From NCBI GenBank assembly GCA_020726505.1, contig JAHLEZ010000001.1:6572001-6636000 (forward strand): a DNA stretch of 64,000 bases, read 5' to 3'. The notes under the pieces were generated by a model, which was given only the letters and a program-made list of their open reading frames with translations, made no database searches and was not told the DNA's origin. The translations under genes and the position numbers were made by a program. This DNA is from Leptodontidium sp. MPI-SDFR-AT-0119 (Eukaryota; Ascomycota; Leotiomycetes; Helotiales; Leptodontidiaceae). Below are positions 9,549 through 21,110 of the stretch, piece by piece; the first letter of the stretch is position 1; the number at the start of each line of letters is the position of its first letter.

Positions 9549-10008
9549 CTCAAAAACGCACCCTAGAAGGATTTAAAAGCCAGTATTGCGAGAACACTGG
9601 ACGCCACCCCAACGGATGGCACTGTACAGCAGAAAACGGATAGATTGATGGCGGCTGTCCTAGAAGCGGTTCACGCTCTAACCTATGGCCCGGCCATCGC
9701 CTTACGCAAAGAGATGGTGGACGCCGACCTGACACAACTACATCTTATATACATACATATACTGGAGAAATCGTGCCCGATCCGGGGGGCGTGCGGGACG
9801 GACCAGACCGGACCTCGAAGACCTGGCGAAAGGGGCATCCACGAAATACCATAATGCCATTCGACATCAAAAGAAAAAGCATTGGAACGAATTTCTAGCG
9901 GACAATGACAACATCTGGAAGGCCGCCAAATACCTGAACGGACGGATCAGGTCACGGTCGACTATAAGGAGCAGGCGGAAGAACTTTTCTCTAAGTTTTT
10001 CCCTCCCT
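9549..10008 (+). mobile_element. Fragment of the Tad1-like LINE (ORF2 linker region)
   Basis: This stretch matches 58649-59152 of the LINE below, in the same orientation, from CTCAAAAACGC through TCTAAGTTTTTCCCTCCCT. It covers the linker between endonuclease and reverse transcriptase. An internal deletion of roughly 50 bp lies after the CCTGA near 9930. It has its own point mutations: TGG is intact in GCATTGGAACGAA, where the long copy has TAG, while GGAAGG near 9565 is preceded by TAG where the long copy keeps TGG. Confidence 0.9.
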
Positions 10009-10526
10009 GAACGTCTAACCCCCCTATTCCAGCCACCTCCCCTCCACTTTGCCGCCAGCTCGCTTAATTCCCCGCTACTTGTACGGAAGTACCTCCCAAC
10101 TTTGATAATAAATAATTTTTGTTGTCAATCTCCTTTAATTTTAAATATAAGTTATTATTATAATAGAGCTTAAATGAATAAAATATAACGTTATGTGTGC
10201 CCTTCAAAATTGGTAAATATAAGTCTTTATAAAAGACATCACGTAAGGAAGGTATTCTAAAGTTTACAATTTCTAATAGTAATATAATAACTCAATTATA
10301 TAAGGAAATTGCTAGTCACTTACAAAGGTTATTTATAATAGTATGTAATCGATTAACTAATTAGACTTTAGATTAGGAGTCTCTTATCCATTTGCACCGC
10401 GCCTTGCCCAGAATGCCTACTTTTGATGTGCAGTCAGTTGGGTGCATCGGCCGGCTCCTCCCCGCGGCAACACCATTCGCGCCTGACCCCCACTTAAGCC
10501 TAAGCTAAGGACAACACTAAGCTGAC
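10009..10526. other. AT-rich intergenic stretch
   Basis: From about 10090 to 10380 the sequence is very AT-rich, with many TA steps, and has no open frame, which fits old RIP-mutated repeat DNA. The rest up to 10526 is GC-richer and may be the promoter of the next small gene. I see nothing else in it. Confidence 0.5.
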
Positions 10527-11000
10527 ATGGCCAGCGGGGAACTGTGCGGCAACCTTACCCCTCTCCTTACTTCATCACTAATTTTATACACAACATCAGA
10601 TCAAGTCAACCTACAAGTCCCAGACAACTCCATATTCTATCATCATGACGAGTGCCCAAGGCGCAAGAATCCAAGCCAACCCTGCAAAATCATCTGGGGC
10701 GATGGGGACTACGACCTCGACCTTGAGACCGACGACTGGGTGGAATATGCATGCGCTGTTAAGAGGGACTATGGGACAAGCTTCGGACCACCATTGACAA
10801 TGACTAGATTTTGTCATTCGGCAGAGCAAGCTTGGAGAGAGCTGGATAGAATGTTAGGCGTATGGGCTAGGCAGATACAGAGCGGACAGCCGATGACAAA
10901 GGCTCAGTCATTGGAGATATTCGGGGGACCGAATGGGCGTAATAAGTTTGTTCTGGAGAAATTTCTCGATGAGGTTGAGAGGGGAGGAATGGGTTTGTGA
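10527..11000 (+). CDS. Small protein of unknown function (157 aa)
   Basis: I do not recognise a named domain. The C-terminal two thirds look like real protein: an acidic WGDGDYDLDLETDDWVEY segment, then FCHSAEQAWRELDRMLGVWA and a QPMTKAQSLEIFGGPNGRNK stretch, a composition typical of conserved fungal hypothetical proteins. The start is uncertain. A second ATG at 10645 in another frame reads MTSAQGARIQANPAK and would join the conserved part if one base were shifted, so the true N-terminus may have been lost by a frameshift. No signal peptide or membrane helix is evident. Confidence 0.5.
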   Translation: MASGELCGNLTPLLTSSLILYTTSDQVNLQVPDNSIFYHHDECPRRKNPSQPCKIIWGDGDYDLDLETDDWVEYACAVKRDYGTSFGPPLTMTRFCHSAEQAWRELDRMLGVWARQIQSGQPMTKAQSLEIFGGPNGRNKFVLEKFLDEVERGGMGL

Positions 11001-11279
11001 AAAGGCTCAAGGGATTGATTTTATCACTATACAGTCTCTCCACAGATATTCGAGAACGATAAGAGAATGTATGCATTACTCTAGCTCTGCCTCGGAAGAG
11101 CTGGCCTTGAAACTTTATTCCTCACAGCCTTCTTCATTGCAAATAAGGACGAGAATCTTTATTCTATCTTTTTAACCAGACTCCTGTTGATCTACAGTTT
11201 CGTCAAACCGATATTCCATTGACAAGGCAGAATCATCATCGCAGGGACCACGCCGTTGAAGTGAACCATCGAGCAGACC

Positions 11280-12301
11280 ATGTCTGGCCTCCATTTGGTC
11301 ACAACGACGACAAATGATGCTCGTCCCTCCCAACCTTCTGCACCCACCAGTTCCGAACGTTTCTTCTCCTACATATTGATGTACACCTTTACTACAGTTA
11401 TTTCCACTCTAATACAGGTCGGTAGCTTCGTACAACTGTCAATCCTCTCCCCTATGCTTGACAAAACCGCCAGACAGAAGTGGATGAGAGAACGGAGCCT
11501 AGGTTTGCAGAAATGGGGAACGTTTTTACCAGTCGTCACCAATATTGCATGAATAGGTGTGGTCCACTCAGCTCGTTATCAACCAGTAAACTGACATGTT
11601 CTCACTCTAGGCATAATCTATTCAGTGATTGCACCCTTGATCCTCATTATCAGCATCATTTGTTTTGGGTCGCTTTTAGTGCTCCACCGATCGTACCCTC
11701 CGAGGTTCACAGGATTGGACCTTTACCCAGCGGTCTGTTCTATCCGACGGCAATACGACAGCTGCTCACTGGCATCTACGTCATGGAACTGTGTCTTAGT
11801 GGTTTGTTTTTTCTTGTCCGCGATGCAGAGGACAGAGCCACATGCATTGCGCAAGCAATAATAATGATAGTTGCCGTAGGCTTGATGGCACTATTCCATT
11901 ATTATAACCTAGATCATAATCTTGGGATACATTGGCTGTCTTTGTCAGGTGTTCTCAAACAGACGAAGGATAGATCCAGCAGCAAAAGCAGAGAGCCGCC
12001 TGATTGGAGGGGTAAGAGTGAAGCTACAGAGTTACCAACAACAGTCAAACCAATGACGCTTCAAGCAAACTTTAGTCACAACGAGGCTCTCAATTCTCCT
12101 CGTCCGGTCATCTGGATACCCAAGGACGACCTGGGCATTGCGGAAATGAGATTTACCACATGCGGAGAGCCAGCCCATGGCAGCATCTCGATCAGTAACA
12201 AAGATGCATCTCTCGATGAACGAGGCAAGCTGGTGTTATGGGGGCCCCCACCACAAGCCTCCAAAAAGGCCGAGCGATCTGATTTGAAGCCCGATAGCTG
12301 A
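11280..12301 (+). pseudogene. C-terminal fragment of a CSC1/OSCA-like (DUF221, RSN1_7TM) calcium-permeable channel
   Basis: The first exon reads FTTVISTLIQVGSFVQLSIL and WGTFLPVVTNIA, then a TGA (11550-11552). A 54-bp intron (11557-11610, with CTGAC branch) leads to GIIYSVIAPLILIISIICFG. A one-base shift near 11735 is needed to enter GLFYPTAIRQLLTGIYVMEL and CLSGLFFLVRDAE. This order is that of the last membrane helices of the RSN1_7TM domain in fungal CSC1-like osmosensitive channels. The tail is hydrophilic (about 150 aa). The N-terminal helices and the cytosolic domain are missing. The stop, the frameshift and the missing N-terminus make it a pseudogene. Confidence 0.7.
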
Positions 12302-12671
12302 GTGAATAAGATCCTCTGTGACATCGACGTGTAATAAAAAGCTTAATCTGCTACAGACATAGAATAGATCGACATTCAAATCTCTATGTGCAAGGCAACA
12401 GGTTAGCTTATATGTACTTGTGTTGATATGTAATTCAGTAGATGGGCCATTTTATTTCTGGCGTTGTCCTGTACAGAGAAGAATCTCTCCAATCAGGAGG
12501 ACTACACCGAGACTTTTAGACGTTGCGTGCCAGCTCCTCAGGATACGGACTTGCTTGATTAAATTTCTCAGTCGCGTGAAAGGTTCCATATTGTGCGAGT
12601 GAAGACTTTAGTTTCATAGAAGCCAATATCAAACTCCAAGACTACTACAGGGTATCATAAATTCTCTGGTC

Positions 12672-13927
12672 TCATATTAATCCAACTGCTTCCCTTGGCC
12701 ATCTAACAACTTCAGCCCATTCCTCTCCAAGCTCCGCAGAAATCTTCTCTACCAGCGCAAACCCTAATCCGTGCAACCACCACACACCATCATGCCGATG
12801 CAGAAGAACAGCCCAATGTGCAAGAACAGCCAGTGCACTGGGATGCCCTCTGTTCAGCTCAGAAAGTACTCGTCTGACACAGTTATTGCCCAACTGAGCA
12901 TAGCACGGATTGTGAAGTGGTTCGTACTTGTTGCATCCACTGTAATCGCAAATGTAAGTCTTAAAAGTTCTATTGCCGAGCTGAATATGTCTCTCTGTAT
13001 CTGGCCCTCAAAGATCATCGTCGATGTCGAGAAAGCGGTACACGCTGTCGCCAACCGTCTCAGAGAGTCCATACCAAGAAATGTGGACGGTGGTTCAGGT
13101 AGTTTCTGAGTTATGACTTGCAGTAGCGGACTTACGGTGCTGGTCGTGTAGACATCCAGCCACGGCAGTAGAAGGCTATTGATGCTTCGGAATAATGAGA
13201 GTGAGTCGAAAAAAGACGAGAGAATATCCTGGCCTGGGTTGGCTGGTCGATACGCGGCTCCAGCTGCAATGACGATCGAGTGCATCGGCACCAGACATGA
13301 GAAAGCGAGTACATCGATTTTCGAGGTATCGATAGTTTCCAATGTCTTGCAGAACTCAGCCAGACCGGTGTTCTAGTGCATTGCAGCTTTGACCATGTAA
13401 TCGATCGAATCTGCAGATGATTCCAGATGTGCCAGGTGTCCCAAATGAAGAGCAGAAAGGGCAAGGATGCCACGCAGGAGAAATTTGTGCCGAAATCCAA
13501 TGCGCACTAATTTTGTTTCCAATATTTCTTGCTCGGACGGGATATTGCTCATTTCCAAGTACGTCGAAGTTGAGAAATGATGCAACAGCTCCAGATCAGA
13601 CGTATTGATATTATTATTCCAATAACCTTGATCTTCCGAGCCGGGTCTACGCGGAATTCCCGGTTGAGAAGCACTCAATCGGGAATTACATGCACACCTT
13701 GCTTTTTGGCCTTTTTTGGAAGGAGAGCCAGGCCCAGGGTATATACACTGAAGCTCGAATTCGAAGCAATTCTGACATACCGGCTTCTCTTCTCCGTACT
13801 TATATTGCCTGTTAATGACAAGCCACAAATGCAGGATACAGGTGAGGGGCTTACTTTTATATGGCGACTCTTGCATGATAGACATCCTGTCCTAATTACT
13901 CTTTCTGTGAGGCTTTCTAGATGACAT
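12672..13927 (-). pseudogene. Zn2Cys6 transcription factor resembling Upc2-type sterol regulators, broken
   Basis: Minus-strand segments start with MSSRKPHRKS at 13927. They continue with a zinc-cluster remnant, GCLSCKSRHIKY then GEEKPVCQNCFEFELQC across a small intron. The third Cys of the C6 pattern is Tyr (TAC for TGC). Then come LELLHHFSTSTYLEMS and LRGILALSALHLGHLAHLES, typical of the Upc2-like fungal factor family. An in-frame TAG lies at 13373 (MH-stop-NTGLAEF, where a CAG is expected). A shift is needed at the start of the zinc cluster and another near 12890 to reach RGHPSALAVLAHWAVLLHRH. It cannot encode a working regulator. It lies divergently from the ABC transporter, but a regulatory link would be guesswork. 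Confidence 0.7.
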
Positions 13928-15236
13928 GCTTTGTCGCTAGGGTTAAGTCGCAGTCGTGAGGGAGTACTTGTACGTACTAATAAGTAGTGATGATTTTGGA
14001 TATAAGCTGTGAGATATGATGTGATGTGATGTGAGTCTGTAGGGGAGGAGTGCGACGTGAGACGTACTGTAGAGACTCTGCTTCCTCCACCTGTACCTGT
14101 GTTGTGAAGTAAGTTGTCGATATCAACTATCTCTGTGCGGTAGGAACTGCAGTAAGCAATACCGGGACTCCCTCTTCATATGCTCCCTTCCCAAAGTTCT
14201 CTCCTTAACTCCGACTGTCAAGTAGATTGCTTCGCTAACCTCTCTAATCCCTTCCTTCTGCCTTCCCACACCAAATAGCAAAATTAAACCCCTCCCCTCC
14301 GTCTGGTTCTCGTGTCAGTCTTCTTCCAATCTCTTTTCCTCCGCCGTGAAACGGACGAACGGTCATGACTGTCGCAAATGCCGATGGATCCGGCCTTCAC
14401 GACCGGAGCGTCAAGACATGACGTCTTCTCAAAGCTTATTTAGCAGGAGACAGGGGGTGGTTTCCCTCAGCCTCATCTTCTTCGTAACATCGCTCGAGCC
14501 GTGATAGCTTGCAATCTCCCTTTTTCGGCCGGTTCACGCTGTCTCGAAGAAGAACCTTCGCGCAGGTCCACATTTACTGACTAAGATCTCGCTGCGATTC
14601 ATTGACCCAAGTGATTGATTGCAACAGGGCCACATGCAGTTCCTCCGACGTGTGTCGGAGGGCTCTCGGCGGAAAAAGTCCGGCGCCCACGCTCGTCTCC
14701 CCCCCCTGAAATCTGCACTCGCGTCGGTCGATCATTCAAGATCAATTGTTCATTCATGGTCAGCAATAATGCCAATTTCCAGGTGCCGCCACGCCCTGCC
14801 ATGGCTAATTCCGAGGAAGCCATACTGTCGTATTTCTGTACCTGCGGTGCAACGATCATTCCATCAGCCAGGAAAAAACGACCGCCCCCCCGGCCCGCTC
14901 GCTGAACAACAGACACTCAGCCCCATATCGCGACACCCATAAACATTGGGCTCACCAAAGTTTAATCTTTCTGGACTGCCCTTAGACTTTCTCTCGTGCT
15001 CGGCCAGTCCTTCGATCTGGCAATTTCCTTATCTACTGTCTCCAGAAAAAAGCGGATCCTGACCTCCATGGTGCGAGCGAACTAGAAGAGGCTACAAATC
15101 AATACAACATAAGACACCACCCACACCCTTCTTCTGCCGAGAGTCAACAAACTCCACGCTCCTATCAACTGTTTTCTTGGGGCTTTTCTCGTCACTCGAC
15201 CCAACCAAGCATCAGGCAAGACATAGCATATTGACA
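13928..15236. promoter_or_regulatory. Long upstream region of the PDR transporter
   Basis: About 1.3 kb separates the dead zinc-cluster gene from the transporter start. It holds pyrimidine-rich tracts (for example near 14280-14350), a C-run at 14700 and CGG/CCG-containing words such as CTCGGCGGAAAAAGTCCGG near 14665, which could be zinc-cluster factor sites. ORFs on both strands at 14599-14942 overlap each other and look non-coding. No TATA box or site is certain. Confidence 0.35.
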
Positions 15237-18200
15237 ATGGCGCCACAGGAAGAAAAGCACGTCTTCCAGTCGATGCGAAACCATGACAATTTCAATGGCG
15301 GGCGTGAACACCCAGGATACCTAGAAGATGATATTGAACGGCCAGCCACAAGCCTCAATGACAGTTCTACGGATGTGGACGACAATTTGGAAAGAATCGA
15401 GACTACCAAGTCGACGAGAGAACGTCATCAATTCGAGCCAGTCACTACCCGAGATCGTGATGAGCTGCAAAGAATAGCATCGGCTTTCAGCGGTAAAGGT
15501 GGTCTATCAAGAACCAATACCGGAATTTCTGGCACTTTGGAGCGGCTGGATACTTTGGCAGGAGTTAACATTGGGGATCCTGTACTCGATCCCGACTCTC
15601 CGGAATTCGACGTCTACAAGTGGTCCAGAATGTTCGTTCTTCCTGCTATTCTTGCGACATCCCTCTCACTAACAAACTAATTCAGGATGATGAGCTTGAT
15701 GGATCAGCAAGATGTGGTTCACCGACGTGCCGGTATCGTGTGGAAGAATCTGAAAGTATGCGGTTCTGGATCGGCAATAAATATCCAGAAGAACGTGGGG
15801 TCTCTCCTGCTCGCTCCCCTTCGAATGAGAGAGTTTTTCGGCAAAAGAGCTGAGAAGGTAATCTTGAATGACTTTGAGGGCTGTCTGAAGTCGGGAGAGA
15901 TGCTCGTGGTGCTTGGTAGACCTGGAAGTGGCTGTTCTACACTACTCAAGACGCTCACGGGCGAACTGACTGGGTTGGATATGAAAGAACAATCCTTGGT
16001 TCACTATAATGGTTAGCACCCGAGTCACTCGTATCTGATTTGTATTGGAACTTATGGAGGTTTGGATGTGCTAACAATCGGGAAGGTATTTCTCAGAAGC
16101 AAATGGTTACGCAATTCAAAGGCGAGATCGTCTATAACCAAGAAGTCGATAAACATTTCCCCCATCTCACAGTTGGTCAGACCCTTGAATTTGCAGCTCG
16201 CGTTCGAACTCCTCAACAAAGACCGATCGAAGGCATCGATCGGGAAACATGGGCCAAACACATAGCTAAGGTGGTGATCGCTACCTTCGGCCTTTCGCAC
16301 ACGTATAATACTAAGGTTGGAAACGATTTTGTACGCGGAGTGTCGGGTGGAGAAAGGAAGCGTGTCAGCATCGCAGAGATGGCACTTGCGGGATCACCAA
16401 TCGCAGCCTGGGACAATTCTACCCGCGGTCTTGATGCACAAACAGCGCTAGAATTCACAAAATCCCTCCGCATGTCGGCAAACATTAACGGAGCTTGCCA
16501 TCTGGTGGCCATCTACCAAGCCTCCCAGGCGATTTACGACGAGTTTGACAAGGCGGTGGTCCTCTACGAAGGAAGACAAATATATTTCGGTCCTTCTGAC
16601 CAGGCAAAACAGTACTTCGAGGACATGGGGTGGGACTGTCCACCTCGTCAGACGACTGGCGACTTCTTGACCTCAGTCACGAATCCCTTAGAGCGAACTG
16701 TTCGCAAAGGCTACGAGAAAAGAGTGCCTCGCACACCTGAAGAATTCGAGCGGTATTGGAAGGAGTCTCAACAATGTAAGACCTTGAGTCGCGAGACAGA
16801 AGAGCACGAGGAAGAGTTCCCCATGGGCGGAGCGACACTGGAGCATTTTAATGTAAGTGGCCTTTTGTCTAGCCGATGGAGTGTTCTCATGGATCACGTA
16901 TCCGTATAGCATGATTCGTTGTCGTTGTGCTAACACAACCCCTAGGCCGGGCGAAAGGGAATGCAAGCCAACCACGTCAGACAATCATCGCCCTACACGG
17001 TTAGCATCCCCATGCAAGTCAAGTACTGCACTCAAAGGGCATACCAGCGTCTCTGGAACGACAGTGCATCAACTGTAACCGCGGTTGTGGGGCAAATCAT
17101 TATGGGTTTGATCATCGGCTCCGTTTTCTACGGCATTAGGAACGACACAGCCAGTTTCTTCCAAAAGGGCGGTGTGCTTTTCTTCGCAGTTTTGCTGAAT
17201 GCTCTCCTCGCCTTAGCCGAAGTCAATGCCCTGTACAGCCAACGTGCAATTGTAGAGAAGCATGCCTCGTATGCATTCTACCATCCATTCACCGAAGCTC
17301 TGGCTGGGGTTTTGGCAGATATCCCGGTTAAGTTTCTCATTGCAATATTTTTTAATGTTATTCTTTATTTCTTAGCAGGGTTGAGACGAGAACCTTCTCA
17401 GTTCTTCATCTTCTTCTTGTTCAACTTTGTGGCAATCTTAACAGTAAGTTAATTAGAGCCAATTATATTGAGTGCCTTTATTAACATATTCAGATGTCTC
17501 AAATATATCGATGCATTGCAGCATCGACCAAAACCGTCTCTCAGGCTCTCGCAATTGCTGGAGTTGTAACCTTAGCAGTCGTTATCTATACCGGCTTCGT
17601 CATCCCACGTCCTCTTATGCATCCATGGTTCAAATGGATAAGTTGGATTAATCCTATCAGCTATGCTTTCGAAGCTCTCTTGGTTAATGAGCTTCACGGC
17701 CAGAGAGTCCCCTGTTCACAGCTGGTGCCTTCGGGCCCCGGCTACCCTAGCACTGGAAATCAATTCATCTGTGCGATTGCCGGATCTGTCACTGGAGAGC
17801 TCACTGTCTTGGGAGATAACTACCTAGACGCTCAATTTGAGTATTCTTACTCCCATATCTGGCGAAATCTCGGATTTATGTTCGCTTTCATGATTTTCTT
17901 CTTGTCTCTCTACCTCCTTGCAACGGAACTCAACTCCTCCACCGACAGCAGCGCTGAGGTTCTTGTGTTCCGTCGTGGAAAAGTCCCAAGTCATATGGAG
18001 GTCTCTGAGAAGGCGGCCAAAAACGATGAGGAAACCCCAATGTCGCTCTCAGCAAACCCCGGAATAGATGATGAGGGGCAAGATCAACAAATCGCGGCTC
18101 TGGTTCCTCAGACGGACGTCTTTACCTGGAAGGATGTTTGCTACGATATTGAGATTAAGGGTGAGCCCCGTCGGTTACTCGATAATGTCTCTGGATGGGT

Positions 18201-20229
18201 GAAGCCTGGCACTCTCACTGCTCTCATGGGTGTTTCTGGTGCTGGCAAGACTACTTTACTTGATGTTCTCGCTCAACGAGTATCTATGGGTGTTGTTACG
18301 GGTGACATGCTTGTCTCAGGTCGGCCGCTTGATGACTCCTTTCAACGAAAGACAGGATATGTTCAACAGCAAGTATGAAGCCGCTAAACATTCTGTATTC
18401 TCAAATGCTAACTGATGGGTAGGATCTCCACTTAGATACCACAACCGTCCGCGAGGCACTCCGGTTTTCAGCTATGCTACGACAGCCAAATACTGTCTCT
18501 AAGGCCGAGAAGTATGAGTTTGTTGAAGAGGTGATCAAGATGTTGAACATGCAGGAATTCGCCGAGGCAGTAGTCGGTGTCCCTGGAGAAGGTCTAAACG
18601 TGGAGCAACGTAAACTTCTCACTATTGGAGTTGAATTGGCCGCAAAGCCTGCTCTACTACTCTTCTTAGACGAACCTACGTCCGGTCTTGACTCGCAATC
18701 TTCATGGGCAATCGTTGCTTTCCTAAGAAAGCTTGCGGATAACGGACAAGCCGTTCTGGCTACTATCCATCAACCGAGTGCTATTCTATTCCAAGAGTTT
18801 GACAGACTATTATTCCTCGCAAAGGGTGGCCGCACGGTATACTTTGGTGATATTGGCCAAAATTCCGAGACACTACTGAACTACTTTGAGTCTCATGGAG
18901 CTGGCAAGTGCGGGAAGGATGAAAATCCCGCCGAATACAGTAAGTCGAATCTGTTTCTTGCTGAGGATTTCACTGACTATTTCTAGTGTTGACTATGGTC
19001 GGGGCTGGAGCTACAGGCCAATCTACCCAAGACTGGCATGAGGTTTGGAAGGCAAGTGATGAGGCTGGGGAGGTCTTAAACGAGCTTGCCAACATCAAGA
19101 ACGAGATGGGCAAGGAGGTATCCGACGACGACAACACAAGCTTCGGCGAATTCGCTATGCCATTCACCAGCCAGCTTTACGAAGTCACTATCCGAGTGTT
19201 CCAGCAATACTGGCGAAGTCCCGGGTACATCTACGCCAAGTTCATGCTCGGCGTCGCATCAGCTCTCTTCATCGGTTTCTCATTCTTCCACGTCGATCCA
19301 AGTCAACAAGGTCTTCAAAACGCCATCTTCTCTATCTTTATGATAACGGCTATCTTTACGAGTCTCGTGCAGCAAATTTTTCCTCAGTTCATCTCTCAGC
19401 GCGATCTCTACGAAGTGCGCGAACGGCCATCGAAAGCGTACAGCTGGAAGGCCTTCCTTATCGCTAACATAATCGTCGAAATTCCCTACCAGATCTTCCT
19501 CGGTATCATGGTGTTCGCAAGCTTTTTCTACCCCATCTTCACACGTGAAGGTGTCCCAGATTCACAGCGCCAAGGCCTAATTCTACTCCTCCTCGTTCAA
19601 TTCTTCGTCTTTGCATCTACTTTCGCTCACATGTTAATCGCTGCTCTCCCTGACGCCGAAACTGGAGGAGCTATTGCTACTTTCATGTTCACATTGGTTC
19701 TGACATTCAACGGTGTCTTCCAGACACCGGTTGCACTGCCAGGTTTCTGGATCTTCATGTATCGAGTTTCGCCTATGACTTGTAAGCTGCCCTCGATTCC
19801 ACATGCAAACATTAGCAAGACTGTTACTGATAACAAGACACAGATCTCGTCTCAGCCATTGCATCAGCCGGTCTCTCCGGTCGCCCCGTCCGCTGCGCCT
19901 CCAATGAAATAGCAGTCATGCAACCACCGGCCAACATTGACTGCGGCACTTATCTGAATTCCTATGCCAACTTGACAGGCGGAGAAGTGTACAACCCTTC
20001 TTCACTCTCGGACTGCGAATTTTGTACAGCCACGGTTGCGGACCAGTTCTTGTCATCTGTGAATATTTCCAACACGACCCGCTGGAGAGATTACGGGCTT
20101 GGGTTTGTATATATCTTCTTCAATATTGCTGCGGCGGTCATGCTGTATTATCTCTTCCGTGTGAGGAAGAGGTCTGGTAAAGCGGTAGGTAAGAAGCGTT
20201 CGAACAAGGAGAATAAGAAGGCGGCGTAG
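15237..20229 (+). CDS. PDR-type (ABCG) full-length ABC multidrug transporter
   Basis: Eight exons give an exact 1520-aa frame: 15237-15631, 15686-16011, 16086-16852, 16946-17443, 17494-18372, 18423-18939, 18987-19781 and 19844-20229. The ATG at 15237 sits in a good context (ACAATGG). The order is NBD1-TMD1-NBD2-TMD2. NBD1 has GRPGSGCST (about residue 212), VSGGERKR (about 324) and the degenerate Walker [12 protein letters not shown], as usual in Pdr pumps. NBD2 has the canonical [12 protein letters not shown] (about 907), LNVEQRKLL (about 1011) and [10 protein letters not shown]. Hydrophobic helices follow each NBD, and a Cys-containing extracellular loop lies before the last helix ([17 protein letters not shown]). 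The tail is Lys-rich. Plasma-membrane efflux of azoles and other xenobiotics is the known role of the family; the substrate is unknown. No inactivating change was seen. Confidence 0.93.
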
Positions 20230-20351
20230 GATCAGGTGGAGAGGGGGTGGGATTGAGTTGAGAAAAGAGCCAGAATGAGGGAAAGAAAGCAGTCGTAGAT
20301 TTCATTTGTATTTTGACTGGGGCGTTTGCGCTAGGCAATGAATAGAAGGGA

Positions 20352-20921
20352 TTAGTGCTTATAATTGTATATAGTCGTAACCTTGTGAACAACCTTTCGC
20401 TTCTTTTGTTGCTTTAGATCGATATGAGTGATTGTTGGCGAGATGTTATAAGTCGTAGTCTGTAGAAGATCAGCCATCACTATATTGAAGACGCCACAGA
20501 GGGCTCGAAAATCAATTGTGGGAAACTGCCGGATTTTCGTGGCCAGCCACCTGAGGTCATCATTGGCGTTTCCCGACGTCTTGTACCTATACCAACTCCC
20601 TTTGCCTGGGTTTCTAGTCCTCTCTTCCTTGCTCGAGTCTGCTGAAGGAGACCCTGCGTCGTTCGTAGGAGGGGTGTCAGGGTCGCAGGAGGTGGAAGCT
20701 CGATGAATGCTAGCACAGAGGCGGGCGAAATCCTCATTCGGCAACGTGTACAAGGTGGAGAGGCTAGAAAGGAAAGCTCTGGACGTTGAAGAGGAAGTTG
20801 TCTCGATGGTCTTGGTGTTTGTGTTGATGAGGTAGAGGTGGCTCGAGCGCCCACCAGCGCTAACTCGAAGAAGCATGGCACTGTCGCTTGGAGAACGCGC
20901 AAACCATTGATTGGTCTCCAT
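20352..20921 (-). CDS. Hypothetical protein (189 aa from the internal Met)
   Basis: I do not recognise it. The frame is open from 21110, but the first 63 codons contain three imperfect copies of an LSKKQLSRQVFSK-like unit caused by tandem DNA repeats, so the Met at 20921 (METNQWFARSPSDS) is a better start. The rest is Ser/Thr-rich with no membrane helix. The stop is close to the 3' end of the ABC transporter on the opposite strand, giving a convergent pair with about 120 bp between stops. Confidence 0.4.
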   Translation of the reverse strand: METNQWFARSPSDSAMLLRVSAGGRSSHLYLINTNTKTIETTSSSTSRAFLSSLSTLYTLPNEDFARLCASIHRASTSCDPDTPPTNDAGSPSADSSKEERTRNPGKGSWYRYKTSGNANDDLRWLATKIRQFPTIDFRALCGVFNIVMADLLQTTTYNISPTITHIDLKQQKKRKVVHKVTTIYNYKH

Positions 20922-20961
20922 GGTAGAAGAATAAACAAAGAATGCAGAGACGCCGGCGAAA

Positions 20962-21048
20962 CCAGACAAGACACGACGAGACAGCTGATTTTTCGAAAAG
21001 ACTTGACGAGACAGCTGCTTTTTTGAAAGGACTTGACGAGGGGAATAA
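20962..21048. repeat. Three imperfect tandem copies of a ~27-bp unit
   Basis: The unit GACTTGACGAGACAGCTG, preceded by TTTCGAAAA or TTTTGAAAG, occurs about three times with small differences (ACACGACGAGACAGCTG, ACTTGACGAGACAGCTG, ACTTGACGAGGGG). It looks like a short minisatellite. Confidence 0.7.
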
Positions 21049-21110
21049 TGCTTTAGCGCCAGAAGAAGGGGTGCACGGTCCGGTCCTCGAGCAAACGGGC
21101 GCTGGTGCAT

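Noticed and set aside
14599..14942. Three overlapping ORFs upstream of the transporter
   Set aside because: They occupy both strands and two frames of a GC-rich stretch with no domain; more likely promoter or leader sequence.
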